A model generated the notes under the pieces. The model was not told the origin of the DNA, made no database searches, and saw only the letters and a list, made by a program, of their open reading frames with translations. Below, piece after piece: positions 48,201 through 57,237 of a stretch of DNA of 64,000 nucleotides. Every line of letters starts with the position of its first letter. The stretch's first letter is position 1. This DNA is from Lachnospiraceae bacterium (GTDB taxonomy: Bacteria > Bacillota > Clostridia > Lachnospirales > Lachnospiraceae), in the NCBI GenBank assembly GCA_017550535.1, contig JAFZOS010000039.1:1-64000 (forward strand), written 5' to 3'. The position numbers and the translations under genes are program-made.

Positions 48201-49759
48201 ATCTGCTTAAAGTAATTAAACAGCGGCTGGTACTGCTTCGACAGTACCGCGATCGGTGTATCTATTCCCATGGCGCCTAAGTTTTCCGAACCGTTAAGCG
48301 CCATCGTTTTAATGCTCTCCATGCATTCTTCATAAGCATATCCGAATGCTTTCTGGAGCTTCATCCTTTCCACATCATCATAGGAGGTGACCTTGCTGTT
48401 CGGGATCTTAAGCTCTTTAAGAGTCAACAGGTTCGAGCTTAACCACTCACCGTAAGGCTCCTTCATCGCGTAGTATTCCTTAAGCTCCTCATCCGATATT
48501 ATCCTGCCCTTTTTTGTATCTATAAGGAGCATCTTTCCGGGATGCAGCCTCTCCTTCCTGGTTACATGCGCCTCAGGCAGAGGAAGCACGCCGACCTCGG
48601 ATGATAATATAAGTCTTCCGTCATCCATTATGTAATACCTTGACGGCCTAAGTCCGTTACGGTCAAGGATCGCTCCCATCACATCACCGTCCGAGAACAG
48701 TATGGATGCGGGACCGTCCCAGGGCTCAAGCATCGTCGCGTAATACTGGTAAAAATCCCTGATCTCATCTGATATGGTATCGTTATGCGCCCACGGCTCC
48801 GGTACCATGATCATCGCCGCAAGCGGCAGGTCAAGCCCGCTCATGGTAAGGAACTCAAGCGTATTGTCAAACATAGCGGAATCGGATCCGTAGCTTGGGA
48901 TGACCGGAAGCACCTTGGTCATATCCTCGGGCGTAAAGCATGTCGTGTACATGGTCTCCTCACGCGCCAGCATCTTGTCCACATTGCCCTTGATCGTATT
49001 TATCTCACCGTTATGCACCATGAAACGGTTGGGATGTGCCTTTTCCCAGCTTGGATTTGTATTTGTTGAAAACCTTGAGTGCACCATGGCTATCGCCGAC
49101 TTGTATGACTTATCCTCAAGGTCTTTAAAGAACGTCCTTAACTGCCCTACCAGGAACATTCCCTTATAAACTATGGTACGGCAGGAAAGCGAGCATACAT
49201 AGGTATTGTCAGTGCTCTGTTCGAATACGCGCCTTATTACATAAAGCTTGCGGTCAAAATCGATATCATCCCCTATATCCTCGGGCCTTTTTACAAACCC
49301 CTGATAAATGCACGGCATGCAGTCACGCGCCCTGCTGCCAAGGACATCCGGATTTACCGAAACGGCGCGCCATCCCAAAAACTCGGCGCCCTCCTTATTT
49401 ACGATCACCTCGAACATCTTCATCGCGCGCGATCTTTTAAGCTCCTCATTCGGGAAGAAGAACATGCCTACCCCGTAGGTCCTTAAGTTTCCGAGCTCGA
49501 TGCCTTCCTTTTTGCATTCCTTTTTAAGGAAATCGTGAGGTATCTGCGTAAGTATCCCGACACCGTCTCCGGTCTCTCCCAGAGCATCCTTTCCTGCGCG
49601 GTGCTCCAGATTCTCAACTATCTTAAGTGCATCATCCACTACCGCATGGTCCTTCGAACCGTTGATGTTGACTATAGCACCTATGCCGCAGTTGTCATGC
49701 TCGTAGGTCATTGATTCTTCCGAACCCCTGATACGTCTGTTCCTTGCGTTTTCTCTCAT
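45200..49759 (-). CDS. gltB: Glutamate synthase, large subunit
   Basis: A 1519-residue enzyme converting glutamine and 2-oxoglutarate to two glutamates. It has an N-terminal Ntn glutaminase whose nucleophile is C24 (HDNCGIG), so a 23-residue propeptide must be removed. It is followed by the central domain, the FMN/3Fe-4S synthase barrel (SGYDGGTGAAP; CNLDTCPFGVATQ) and the C-terminal GXGXG beta-helix. I chose the ATG at 49759 behind GAGGAG; a start 16 codons later is also plausible. It lies 40 nt behind purF. Confidence 0.95.
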   Translation of the reverse strand: MRENARNRRIRGSEESMTYEHDNCGIGAIVNINGSKDHAVVDDALKIVENLEHRAGKDALGETGDGVGILTQIPHDFLKKECKKEGIELGNLRTYGVGMFFFPNEELKRSRAMKMFEVIVNKEGAEFLGWRAVSVNPDVLGSRARDCMPCIYQGFVKRPEDIGDDIDFDRKLYVIRRVFEQSTDNTYVCSLSCRTIVYKGMFLVGQLRTFFKDLEDKSYKSAIAMVHSRFSTNTNPSWEKAHPNRFMVHNGEINTIKGNVDKMLAREETMYTTCFTPEDMTKVLPVIPSYGSDSAMFDNTLEFLTMSGLDLPLAAMIMVPEPWAHNDTISDEIRDFYQYYATMLEPWDGPASILFSDGDVMGAILDRNGLRPSRYYIMDDGRLILSSEVGVLPLPEAHVTRKERLHPGKMLLIDTKKGRIISDEELKEYYAMKEPYGEWLSSNLLTLKELKIPNSKVTSYDDVERMKLQKAFGYAYEECMESIKTMALNGSENLGAMGIDTPIAVLSKQYQPLFNYFKQMFAQVTNPPIDAAREKIVTSTTVYLGKNGNLLKEQASNCHVLKVKNPILTDLDLLKIEKMDKEGFKVAKVPILYYKSTPIKRVMDHLFVEVDKAYREGANILILSDRGVDENHVALPSLLAVAAVHKHLVDTRKCTAMSLILESGEPREVHHFALLLGYGASAVNPYLAHATIAELIDKGSLDKDYYAAVNDYDSAVLSGIVKIASKMGISTVQSYQGSKIFEALGISRQVTDKYFTGTVSRIGGITLDDIAQTTDEQHSKAFDPLGLNTDLTLNSVGRHKMRSGAEDHRYNPQTIHMLQCAAREGDYNKFKQYTSMVDREQTGYLRSIMDFDYPAEGIDISEVESVESIVTRFKTGAMSYGSISQEAHEALAVAMNRLHGKSNSGEGGESDERIASSGTDHDRSSAIKQVASGRFGVTDKYLVSARELQIKMAQGAKPGEGGHLPAGKVYPWIAKTRHSTPGVSLISPPPHHDIYSIEDLAQLIYDLKNSNKYARISVKLVSEAGVGTIAAGVAKAGAQVILISGYDGGTGAAPVSSIHNAGLPWELGLAETHKTLIENGLRDRVMIETDGKLMSGRDVAIAALLGAEEFGFATAPLVTLGCAMMRVCNLDTCPFGVATQNPELRKRFKGKPEYVENFMKFIAQELREYMARLGFRTINEMVGRTDLLKKRDDLTGNAVKVDISEILKYTESDKRVFDPKRVFDFKLEDTVDESKLLKSAHIKKSIKDGSASELSVELINTDRTFGTLLGSEITRKNPEGLKDGTVTIRCKGHGGQSFGAFIPRGLTLILKGDSNDYIGKGLSGGRIIVSSPDDAGYDAEYNTIIGNVALYGATSGEAYFEGVAGERFAVRNSGAYSVVEGVGEHGCEYMTGGRVVVIGPTGKNFAAGMSGGVAYVLDEHNTLYRNLNKEMVLMEPVENKSDQTELKNMLKEHLKYTGSKKAAKILDNFTEYLPKFKKIIPEDYKKLMILTGQFEEKGMSYEEAQIEAFYESIGGRQDG

Positions 49760-49799
49760 ATCCCTTGTCTCCTCATTTGTATCACATTTGATACTGTAT

Positions 49800-51170
49800 C
49801 TAAACCGGATAGTTATTGTCAAAGCAGGCACTGCACAGCGGCAGATCGTTAAGCATCGTTTTAAAATCCTCCGTATCAAGATAGCTTAACGAATCCGCTC
49901 CGACCGCCTTCCTTATCTCCTCGGCGGAATGTCCCGAAGCTATCAGCTGCTTGCTGCTCGGAACGTCCGTCCCGTAATAGCAGGGGTACAAAAACGGCGG
50001 CGAGCTTATCCTGACATGGACCTCCTTTGCCCCGCAGGACTTAAGCATCTCTATTATCTGCCGCATCGTGGTCCCCCTGACTATCGAGTCATCGATAAGC
50101 ACAAGGCTTTTATCCTTTACCACGTCCTTAAGGACGCTTAACTTCATATGCACGGCCGTGTTTCTTTCCTCATCGGTCGGTTTTATGAAGCTCCTTCCGA
50201 TATAGCTGTTCTTCTGAAAAGCGAGCTTAAACGGTATCCCGGATTCCTTTGAATACCCTTCCGCTGCGGCGAGTCCCGAATCGGGAACCCCTGCCACCAG
50301 ATCGGCCTTTACCGGATTCCTCCTTGCAAGCGCCATGCCGGCCCTTAACCTTGCTTCATGTACGTTTATACCGTCTATTACCGAATCTGTCCTTGCAAAA
50401 TATATATATTCAAACACGCAGTGCGCGGGCCGTTTTCCGCACAGCTCCTCGTTGCTCTTTATGCCTTCATCCGATATCGTTACTACTTCACCGGGCTTAA
50501 CATCCCTTATAAGCTCGCCTCCGACCGAAACGATCGCGCAGCTTTCGGATGCCAGTATGTAGCTGTCTCCCTTGCGTCCGAGTACGAGCGGCTTTATCCC
50601 GTATGGGTCCCTTATGCCTATCAGCTTTTTGGGGCTCATCACTATAAGTGCATATCCGCCCCTTAACCTGCCGGCCGCCCTTTGAACTGCCACTTCAACC
50701 GAGGAAGAATACACCCTTTCGCTGACTATCTCATAGGCCAGCACCTCGGTGTCCGATGTCGTGTAATGCGCCTGCCCACGGTACATCTGCTCCTGCTTTA
50801 TCTCATCGGCATTTACTATGTTGCCGTTATGCACTACGGCCAGCGAACCTTTGATATAATTCATCGCTATCGGCTGGGCGTTTGCAAGGACACTGCCTCC
50901 GGTCGTTGAATAACGCACATGCCCTATGCCTATGTTTCCCTTTGTCTCATCAAGGAAGTGCCTGTCAAACACCTCGCTCACAAGACCCATTCCCTTGTGG
51001 GTTATGATGTTTCCCATGGGCCCCTGCGTATCGCATACGGACATCCCCGCCGATTCCTGTCCCCTGTGCTGAAGGGATAACAGCCCGTAGTAGATATCCG
51101 CGGCCACATCCGTGCCGTTTCCCGCATATATCCCGAATACGCCGCATTCTTCATGAAGCTTATCAGTCAT
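49800..51170 (-). CDS. purF: Amidophosphoribosyltransferase
   Basis: A 456-residue enzyme catalysing the first committed step of purine synthesis from PRPP and glutamine. An 8-residue propeptide precedes the Ntn nucleophile C9 (EECGVFGIY). The phosphoribosyl domain has the PRPP loop VLIDDSIVRGTT and late cysteines (LCSACFD) that likely bind a 4Fe-4S cluster, as in the Bacillus type. The start follows GGGAG. It is 16 nt behind pyrG. Confidence 0.96.
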   Translation of the reverse strand: MTDKLHEECGVFGIYAGNGTDVAADIYYGLLSLQHRGQESAGMSVCDTQGPMGNIITHKGMGLVSEVFDRHFLDETKGNIGIGHVRYSTTGGSVLANAQPIAMNYIKGSLAVVHNGNIVNADEIKQEQMYRGQAHYTTSDTEVLAYEIVSERVYSSSVEVAVQRAAGRLRGGYALIVMSPKKLIGIRDPYGIKPLVLGRKGDSYILASESCAIVSVGGELIRDVKPGEVVTISDEGIKSNEELCGKRPAHCVFEYIYFARTDSVIDGINVHEARLRAGMALARRNPVKADLVAGVPDSGLAAAEGYSKESGIPFKLAFQKNSYIGRSFIKPTDEERNTAVHMKLSVLKDVVKDKSLVLIDDSIVRGTTMRQIIEMLKSCGAKEVHVRISSPPFLYPCYYGTDVPSSKQLIASGHSAEEIRKAVGADSLSYLDTEDFKTMLNDLPLCSACFDNNYPV

Positions 51171-51186
51171 CTGATTCTCCCTCACT

Positions 51187-52842
51187 CTATACGATACCGG
51201 ATTTTATAAGCGCCTGCTCTATAAGTCCCTTAAACAGCGGATGAGGGGCATCAGGTCTTGACTTAAATTCCGGATGCGCCTGCGTTGCCAGGAAATACGG
51301 ATGGTCCTTAAGCTCGATCATCTCGACTATGCGCCCGTCGGGAGAGAGTCCCGAAAGAGTCATTCCCGCCTTCGTAAGTACCTCCCGGTAGTCATTGTTT
51401 ACCTCGTACCTGTGACGGTGGCGCTCGGAAATGAGCTTATACTTACTTCCTTCCGCAGCCTTTATATCCTCACCGTTCGAAAGATCGTAATCATAAAGTT
51501 CATACGCCCTGCTGCCTTCCTTAAGCACACAGGGATAGGCTCCGAGCCTGAGCGTTCCGCCTAAGTTTTCAACACCCTCCTGATCGGGCATAAGATGGAT
51601 CACGGGGTTCTTTGTATCCGGTGAAAACTCTATGCTTCCCGCATCCTTTAAGCCGCATACGTTCCTTGCAAACTCAACGATCGATAGCTGCATTCCCAGG
51701 CACAGCCCAAGGAAAGGTATCTTATTGACCCTTGCGTATTCGATCGCAAGTATCTTTCCTTCTATCCCCCTTGAGCCGAAACCTCCCGGCACAAGAATGC
51801 CCTGAAGGTCATGCAGGTATTCGTCGATATTGTCGGGAGTAAGCTCTTCAGAATCCACCCAGCGGATCTTAACTTCCGTCTTATTTGCGATACCGCCGTG
51901 CTTTAATGCTTCCGCTACGCTTAAATATGCATCATGCAGCGCAACGTATTTTCCTACTATCCCTACCTCGACCGAATGCTTCGGATGATGGAAATCTTCG
52001 ACCATCTGCCTCCATGCACTTAAGTCGGGCTCGGGACATGGGAGCTTCAAACACTCGCATACAGCCTGTGCAAAGTTCTCTTCCTCAAGCATCAAAGGAA
52101 CTTCATACAGTGACTGTGCATCAAGGTTCTGGAGCACATGCTCCTTTTTAACGTTACAGAAAAGCGCAATCTTTTCACGCATCGAATCATCTATCGGGTA
52201 ATCCGAACGGCACATTAAGATGTCCGGCCATATACCCATGCTCTGCAGGCTTTTTACGCTCATCTGCGTGGGCTTTGTCTTCATCTCGCCCGAAGCCTTA
52301 AGATACGGGATAAGAGTCACCTGTATGATGATCGCATTCTCGCGTCCCACTTCCGCCTGGAACTGCCTTATCGCCTCAAGGAACGGCTGGCTTTCGATAT
52401 CGCCCACTGTGCCTCCGATCTCGATTATCGATATCGTCTCTTCATCCGGTGACTGCGCCTTGTGGAACCTGTCCTTTATCTCGTTTGTTATATGCGGTAT
52501 CACCTGAACGGTTCCGCCGCCGTAATCGCCGTGCCTCTCCTTATTGAGGACCGACCAGTAAATCTTTCCCGTGGTTACGTTTGAATTCTTATTGAGGCTT
52601 TCGTTTATGAAGCGTTCGTAGTGCCCTAAGTCAAGGTCCGTCTCGGTACCGTCATCGGTTACGAACACCTCGCCGTGCTGTATGGGGTTCATCGTACCCG
52701 GATCCATGTTTATATACGGATCGAATTTCTGCATGGTCACGTGATATCCCCGGGCCTTAAGCAGGCGTCCGAGAGACGATGCCGTTATTCCCTTGCCGAG
52801 GCCCGATACAACGCCGCCTGTTACAAATACGTATTTGATCAT
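51187..52842 (-). CDS. pyrG: CTP synthase
   Basis: A 551-residue enzyme aminating UTP to CTP. The N-terminal amidoligase begins [17 protein letters not shown], and the class I GATase has its nucleophile in [10 protein letters not shown] and a histidine/glutamate in QAHPEF. I set the start at 52842 (MIKYVFVTG), behind GGTGGGGG; a longer frame would add 43 unrelated residues. It belongs to the run headed by asnB. Confidence 0.96.
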   Translation of the reverse strand: MIKYVFVTGGVVSGLGKGITASSLGRLLKARGYHVTMQKFDPYINMDPGTMNPIQHGEVFVTDDGTETDLDLGHYERFINESLNKNSNVTTGKIYWSVLNKERHGDYGGGTVQVIPHITNEIKDRFHKAQSPDEETISIIEIGGTVGDIESQPFLEAIRQFQAEVGRENAIIIQVTLIPYLKASGEMKTKPTQMSVKSLQSMGIWPDILMCRSDYPIDDSMREKIALFCNVKKEHVLQNLDAQSLYEVPLMLEEENFAQAVCECLKLPCPEPDLSAWRQMVEDFHHPKHSVEVGIVGKYVALHDAYLSVAEALKHGGIANKTEVKIRWVDSEELTPDNIDEYLHDLQGILVPGGFGSRGIEGKILAIEYARVNKIPFLGLCLGMQLSIVEFARNVCGLKDAGSIEFSPDTKNPVIHLMPDQEGVENLGGTLRLGAYPCVLKEGSRAYELYDYDLSNGEDIKAAEGSKYKLISERHRHRYEVNNDYREVLTKAGMTLSGLSPDGRIVEMIELKDHPYFLATQAHPEFKSRPDAPHPLFKGLIEQALIKSGIV

Positions 52843-52855
52843 ATTTTCTACCCCC

Positions 52856-52945
52856 ACCACGATACAAGGTAAGAAGTACTCCGTACTTCTTTTGAACACG
52901 CTCGCCGCTAAGGCATCATAAGGACTCCTCCCGTAAACGGGTCCC
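52856..52945 (-). repeat. Possible diverged copy of the structured intercistronic element
   Basis: In the asnB-pyrG gap the minus strand shows GGAC, CCCG-TTTA-CGGG, AGGA, GTCC. This is the same order of outer stem, inner stem and 3' bulge as in copies 1-3, followed by TTAGCGGCGAGCG, which resembles TTGGCCGCCGACG. A separate palindrome AAGAAGTAC/GTACTTCTT follows, and a G-run lies before the pyrG start. The resemblance is topological rather than strict. Confidence 0.35.
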
Positions 52946-52954
52946 TCCTCATGA

Positions 52955-54535
52955 TCATTGCCCTGACGCACCGTAGTTCGCCAGCACCCTCGCCGACGGA
53001 TCGTTTACGTTACAGCCCTCCCATGACTTGTTGGGCATCCAGAAATCAACCACCATCTTCGACTGTCCCGGATAGTATTCCTCAAATATCTCACGGTACA
53101 AAAGTGATTCTTTTGTAAACGGCCTTGCATGGTCGTACTTCTTTATAAGCTTTTCATATTCTTTATCCGAGTACTTCTCCTCGGCATAAGCCTTAAGGTG
53201 ATCCACCATCGAATGTCCGACCGCATCCGAGAACGCAGCCTTCTCACGCATCAAAATATCGTAAGGCAGGTAATCGCCCTCAAACGCATGGCGCAGCAGG
53301 TATTTGCCCTTTCCGTAAACGTTCATCTTCTTTTTGGGATCGATGCTCATCACATACTGTACAAAATCAAGATCTCCGAACGGTACCCTCGCCTCAAGCG
53401 AGTTAACTGATATACACCTGTCCGCCCTTAGCACGTCATACATATGGATCTCGTCGATACGCTTGACCGCTTCCTTCTGGAACTCCTCCGGACTCGGAGC
53501 AAAATCTGTATATTTATATCCGAACAGCTCATCCGATATCTCACCCGTAAGCAGCACGCGGATATCGGTCTGCTCATGTATCGCCTTGCATACAAGGTAC
53601 ATTCCCATGCTCGCGCGGATCGTCGTTATATCGTAGGTCCCGAGGATAGAGATGACCGTCGGCAGTTCGCGGATGACATCCTCTTTCGTGATGATGACCT
53701 CTGTATGGTCGCTTCCCAGGTAATCCGCAACCTCCTTTGCGTACTTAAGATCTATTGCATCCGTGTTCATGCCTATCGCAAATGTCCGTATCGGCTTATC
53801 CATAAGCTTTGCGGATACCGCGCACACAAGCGAACTGTCAAGGCCTCCGCTTAAAAGGAACCCCAGCGGCGCATCCGAATCAAGCCTCTTCTCGATTCCC
53901 TTTACCAGCTTATCGTGGATGTTCTTACAAATGATCTCGATATCATCATCAACTACCTTATCCACCTTCGTCATGCACCTGTAGCTTACAAACTCACCGT
54001 CCTTATAGTAATGTCCGGGAGGGAACGGGAACACTTCCTTAACAAGCCCGACAAGGTTCTTTGCTTCCGATGCAAACACGATCTCACTGCCGTTTACATA
54101 CCCGTAGAACAGCGGCCTTATGCCGATCGGATCACGCGCCGCGATGAGTGATTCTTCCTTTGCATCATAGATAACACAGGCAAATTCGGCGTCGAGCTTT
54201 TCAAACATTCCCGTGCCGTACAGTTCATACATCGGAAGTAAAAGCTCGCAGTCAGAATCACTTAAAAAGGTATATCCCTTACTCTTAAGCTCTTCCTTAA
54301 TCGGCCTGAACCCGTATATCTCACCGTTACATACAACATAGTTATCGTTAAGGGAAAACGGCTGCATGCCCTCCTCATGAAGACCCATGATGGAAAGGCG
54401 CTCAAAGCCCATTATGCCGCCCGGGATATTTATGATACGCTGCATATCCGGACCCCTCGATGTGGTTTTATCGAAATGCTCCTTGAATTTTTCTATTGTA
54501 AGGCTGCTGCCTAAGTAACCCATTATGGAACACAT
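52955..54535 (-). CDS. asnB: Asparagine synthase (glutamine-hydrolysing), class II
   Basis: A 526-residue AsnB. The Ntn glutaminase nucleophile is C2 (MCSIMGYLG), and the synthetase domain has the pyrophosphatase loop [13 protein letters not shown] and the SLEARVPF signature. It makes asparagine from aspartate, glutamine and ATP. It heads the asnB-pyrG-purF-gltB-gltD run under its own promoter and attenuator-like leader. GGAGG precedes the ATG. Confidence 0.96.
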   Translation of the reverse strand: MCSIMGYLGSSLTIEKFKEHFDKTTSRGPDMQRIINIPGGIMGFERLSIMGLHEEGMQPFSLNDNYVVCNGEIYGFRPIKEELKSKGYTFLSDSDCELLLPMYELYGTGMFEKLDAEFACVIYDAKEESLIAARDPIGIRPLFYGYVNGSEIVFASEAKNLVGLVKEVFPFPPGHYYKDGEFVSYRCMTKVDKVVDDDIEIICKNIHDKLVKGIEKRLDSDAPLGFLLSGGLDSSLVCAVSAKLMDKPIRTFAIGMNTDAIDLKYAKEVADYLGSDHTEVIITKEDVIRELPTVISILGTYDITTIRASMGMYLVCKAIHEQTDIRVLLTGEISDELFGYKYTDFAPSPEEFQKEAVKRIDEIHMYDVLRADRCISVNSLEARVPFGDLDFVQYVMSIDPKKKMNVYGKGKYLLRHAFEGDYLPYDILMREKAAFSDAVGHSMVDHLKAYAEEKYSDKEYEKLIKKYDHARPFTKESLLYREIFEEYYPGQSKMVVDFWMPNKSWEGCNVNDPSARVLANYGASGQ

Positions 54536-54559
54536 ATCTTTTTCCTCCTTTGTCCTTTG

Positions 54560-54645
54560 CCAAACAAAAGAGGCGCCTTGGACTTAAAGTCCAAAGCGCC
54601 TTTGCTTAACGAAAACAATATATTCCTTTTTTTTATTTAAGTCAA
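54560..54645 (-). promoter_or_regulatory. asnB promoter with promoter-proximal attenuator hairpin
   Basis: Minus strand -35 TTGACT (plus 54640-54645), 17-bp spacer, -10 TATATT (54617-54622). After 16 nt comes a long stem, GGCGCTTTGGACT/AGTCCAAGGCGCC with a TTA loop (54572-54600, one G-U pair), and TCTTTTGTTT. The 5' arm can alternatively form CAAAG-GCG-CTTTG with the sequence just before it, a possible antiterminator. The start codon is 36 nt past the hairpin. Confidence 0.75.
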
Positions 54646-54660
54646 GAGTCAGTTTTTGGT

Positions 54661-56499
54661 TTATTCAACCGTAACGCTCTTTGCAAGATTTCGCGGCTTA
54701 TCGACATCAAGTCCGCGGGCAACGCTCATATAATAACCCATAAGCTGTAACGGGATGACCGCAACGGAGGCCGCGAACAGCTCGTCCGTCTTTGGGATAT
54801 ATACGGTAAAGTCAGCCGTATCCTCGATCTCGTAATTACCGCTGTTGGTAAGTCCGCAAAGGTAGGCGCCCCTGCTCTTTACCTCGACCATGTTTGACAC
54901 GGTCTTTTCATACAGGTCGTTCTGCGTGATCACTCCGATGACCAGGGTTCCGTCCTCTACAAGGCTTATGGTGCCGTGCTTTAATTCACCTGCGGCATAT
55001 GCGCCGGAATGGACGTAGCTTATCTCCTTCATCTTAAGGCTGCCCTCAAGGCTTATCGCATAATCGATGCCTCTTCCTATGAAGAACACATCATGAACGT
55101 TTGAGAACTTAGCCGTAAACCACTGAAGGCGTTCCTTATCCTCAAGCGACCTTTCTATCTTGCCGGGAAGTTTTTTTAATTCCTCTATGAGAGCCGCTTC
55201 CCTTTCGTCATCTATCATGCCCTTGGCCTTTGCCAGCCTTATCGCAAGGATGTATACCGCGATAAGCTGTGCGCTGTAAGCCTTGGTCGTTGCCACCGCG
55301 ATCTCGGGGCCTGCCATGGTATACATCACATGATCCGCTTCCCTTGCTATCGTGGAACCGACCACGTTTACTATGCCCAGTGTCTTTATCCCCCTGCCGT
55401 GAGCCTCCCTTATGGCTGCCAGGGTATCTGCCGTCTCGCCCGACTGCGATATGGCTATGACTAAAGAATCACTCGAAAGAATGGGATCACGGTACCTGAA
55501 TTCGGAAGCAAGCTCAACCCTTACCGGTATCCTTGCAAGCTTTTCGATCACATACTGTGCGACCATGCCCACGTGGTAAGCCGAACCGCAGGCTGTAATG
55601 TGAACCTGTGATAAACCTTTTAATTCTTCATCCGTGATACCTACATTCGATAAGTCGATCCCGGTATCCTTGACATAGGCATTTACCGTATCCTGAACTG
55701 CCTTGGGCTGCTCATGGATCTCCTTCATCATGAAATGCTCGAACCCGCCCTTTTCGGCTGCTTCGGCATCCCACTCAACCTTGGTAAGCTCCTTTTCTAT
55801 CTCCTCGCCGTCAAGGTTATAGAAATGAACTTCGCCGTCCTTAAGGCATGCCATTTCAAGGTTGCCTATATAATAAACATTTCTTGTATGCTTAAGTATC
55901 GCCGGTACATCGGATGCAACAAAGCTTGCCTTGCTGTCAACGCCGATTATCATGGGCGAATCCTTACGGGCTACCCATATCTGTCCCGGATAATCCTTAA
56001 ACATCACGGCAAGTGCATATGAACCGCGGACACGTACCATCGTCTTTGCAAGTGCATCTATGGGACCGATATTGTATTTCTTATAATAATAATCTATAAG
56101 CTTTACTATGGCTTCGGTATCCGTTTCCGAGTAGAATTTGTAATTCTTCTTAAGGAGCTTGTCCTTTATCTCGGTGAAGTTCTCGATAATACCGTTATGT
56201 ACTGCAACAACCTCGAAATCGTCGCTGTGGTGCGGATGCGCATTGTTCTCGGAAGGCTCACCGTGAGTGGCCCAGCGTGTATGCCCTATACCGCAGCAGC
56301 CCTTCATGGCCTTGCCGTCATCGGTCTTATTGGCAAGCTCCAGCAAACGTCCCTTGGCCTTAACTATCTTTACCTTGTTCTCACCGTCGCGCACCGCAAG
56401 ACCGGCAGAATCATAGCCCCTGTATTCAAGCTTTTTCAGTCCCTCAAGCAGTATGGGCGCCGCCTGTTTGTTTCCGCAGTAACCTACTATTCCGCACAT
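54661..56499 (-). CDS. glmS: Glutamine--fructose-6-phosphate aminotransferase
   Basis: A 612-residue enzyme making glucosamine-6-phosphate for the cell wall. It has an Ntn glutaminase (nucleophile C2, MCGIVGYCG) and two SIS sugar-isomerase domains (VHITACGSAYHVGM; SQSGETADTLAA), ending in KSVTVE. The leader contains copy 2 of the structured element instead of a recognisable glmS ribozyme. It is probably the last gene of the dapL-glnA-ANTAR-glmS unit. Confidence 0.96.
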   Translation of the reverse strand: MCGIVGYCGNKQAAPILLEGLKKLEYRGYDSAGLAVRDGENKVKIVKAKGRLLELANKTDDGKAMKGCCGIGHTRWATHGEPSENNAHPHHSDDFEVVAVHNGIIENFTEIKDKLLKKNYKFYSETDTEAIVKLIDYYYKKYNIGPIDALAKTMVRVRGSYALAVMFKDYPGQIWVARKDSPMIIGVDSKASFVASDVPAILKHTRNVYYIGNLEMACLKDGEVHFYNLDGEEIEKELTKVEWDAEAAEKGGFEHFMMKEIHEQPKAVQDTVNAYVKDTGIDLSNVGITDEELKGLSQVHITACGSAYHVGMVAQYVIEKLARIPVRVELASEFRYRDPILSSDSLVIAISQSGETADTLAAIREAHGRGIKTLGIVNVVGSTIAREADHVMYTMAGPEIAVATTKAYSAQLIAVYILAIRLAKAKGMIDDEREAALIEELKKLPGKIERSLEDKERLQWFTAKFSNVHDVFFIGRGIDYAISLEGSLKMKEISYVHSGAYAAGELKHGTISLVEDGTLVIGVITQNDLYEKTVSNMVEVKSRGAYLCGLTNSGNYEIEDTADFTVYIPKTDELFAASVAVIPLQLMGYYMSVARGLDVDKPRNLAKSVTVE

Positions 56500-56519
56500 A
56501 CATTTTCCCCTTTTCTAAG

Positions 56520-56600
56520 GTAATGCCCCCTCCGCATACTTCGTCGGCGGCCAATCGTCGGGATCATCCTGAATTCTGCTACGCAGAATGATCCCTCCTA
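56520..56600 (-). repeat. Intercistronic structured element, copy 2
   Basis: Plus-strand outer arms GGGATC (56560-56565) and GATCCC (56590-56595), invariant bulge ATCCTGA (56566-56572), inner arms ATTCTGC (56573-56579) and GCAGAAT (56583-56589), loop TAC. The blocks TAATGCCCCCTC and CGTCGGCGGCCAATCGTCG lie on the other side. It begins at the stop codon of the ANTAR gene and ends about 20 nt before the glmS start. Confidence 0.82.
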
Positions 56601-57188
56601 ACCTTCCAGATCATCGATTATCATCTCGGCTATACGCCGTTTGGATAATCCGTTATCCATTGCCTGTTTTATGACATACTTATGGGCTTCGGCCTCCGTC
56701 ATACCCTTTTCCTCCATGAGCATGAACTTGGCCTTATCCACCGTTCTTGTTTCCTCCAGCTTATCCCTTGCGGCTTCCACCTCACGCTTCAGCTGATATA
56801 CCCTGTCCTGAAGCGCAAATACAAGCTTAACCGTTTTGCGTAAATTCCCCTCACGGAACGGCTTTGCGATAGCGATTATCCCGCCCGAAGCGATGTGCTC
56901 GGTCACGTCATCATACGCAGCGGCAGGGACCACCATCATAACGGTGGCACTGCACATATCCGTTACGTCCATGGCAAACTCATATCCGATCTCATCGGGA
57001 AGCGGTGAATTTATAATAACTATATCATAAAACCGCTCCTGAATACACTGCCTTGCAGTCGCCGCGCTTTTGCGATGGTCCAGTAAAAAGAATGTCCCGT
57101 CAGGCAGGGCTGCTTTTATCAGCGCATTGAACTTCTCGGAATTTGAGACTATCAATATGGAATGTTGTATATCATCATTCCTTGGCAT
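56598..57188 (-). CDS. ANTAR-domain response regulator-like protein
   Basis: A 196-residue RNA-binding regulator. Residues 1-120 are a receiver-like domain, but the phosphoacceptor position is asparagine (N60, in DIVIINSPLPDEIG), so it cannot be phosphorylated in the usual way; the conserved lysine (AIAKPF) remains. A coiled-coil helix (125-150) leads to an ANTAR domain (about 140-192, KAKFMLMEEKGMTEAEAHKY, then LSKRRIAEMIIDDLE). ANTAR proteins prevent termination at leader hairpins of nitrogen genes. It lies between glnA and glmS, 49 nt behind glnA, surrounded by leaders with terminator hairpins. Confidence 0.9.
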   Translation of the reverse strand: MPRNDDIQHSILIVSNSEKFNALIKAALPDGTFFLLDHRKSAATARQCIQERFYDIVIINSPLPDEIGYEFAMDVTDMCSATVMMVVPAAAYDDVTEHIASGGIIAIAKPFREGNLRKTVKLVFALQDRVYQLKREVEAARDKLEETRTVDKAKFMLMEEKGMTEAEAHKYVIKQAMDNGLSKRRIAEMIIDDLEG

Positions 57189-57237
57189 ATAAACCCCTTT
57201 GTCCTGTTTATCCTTAATTACTTATTATTTCTTATCC

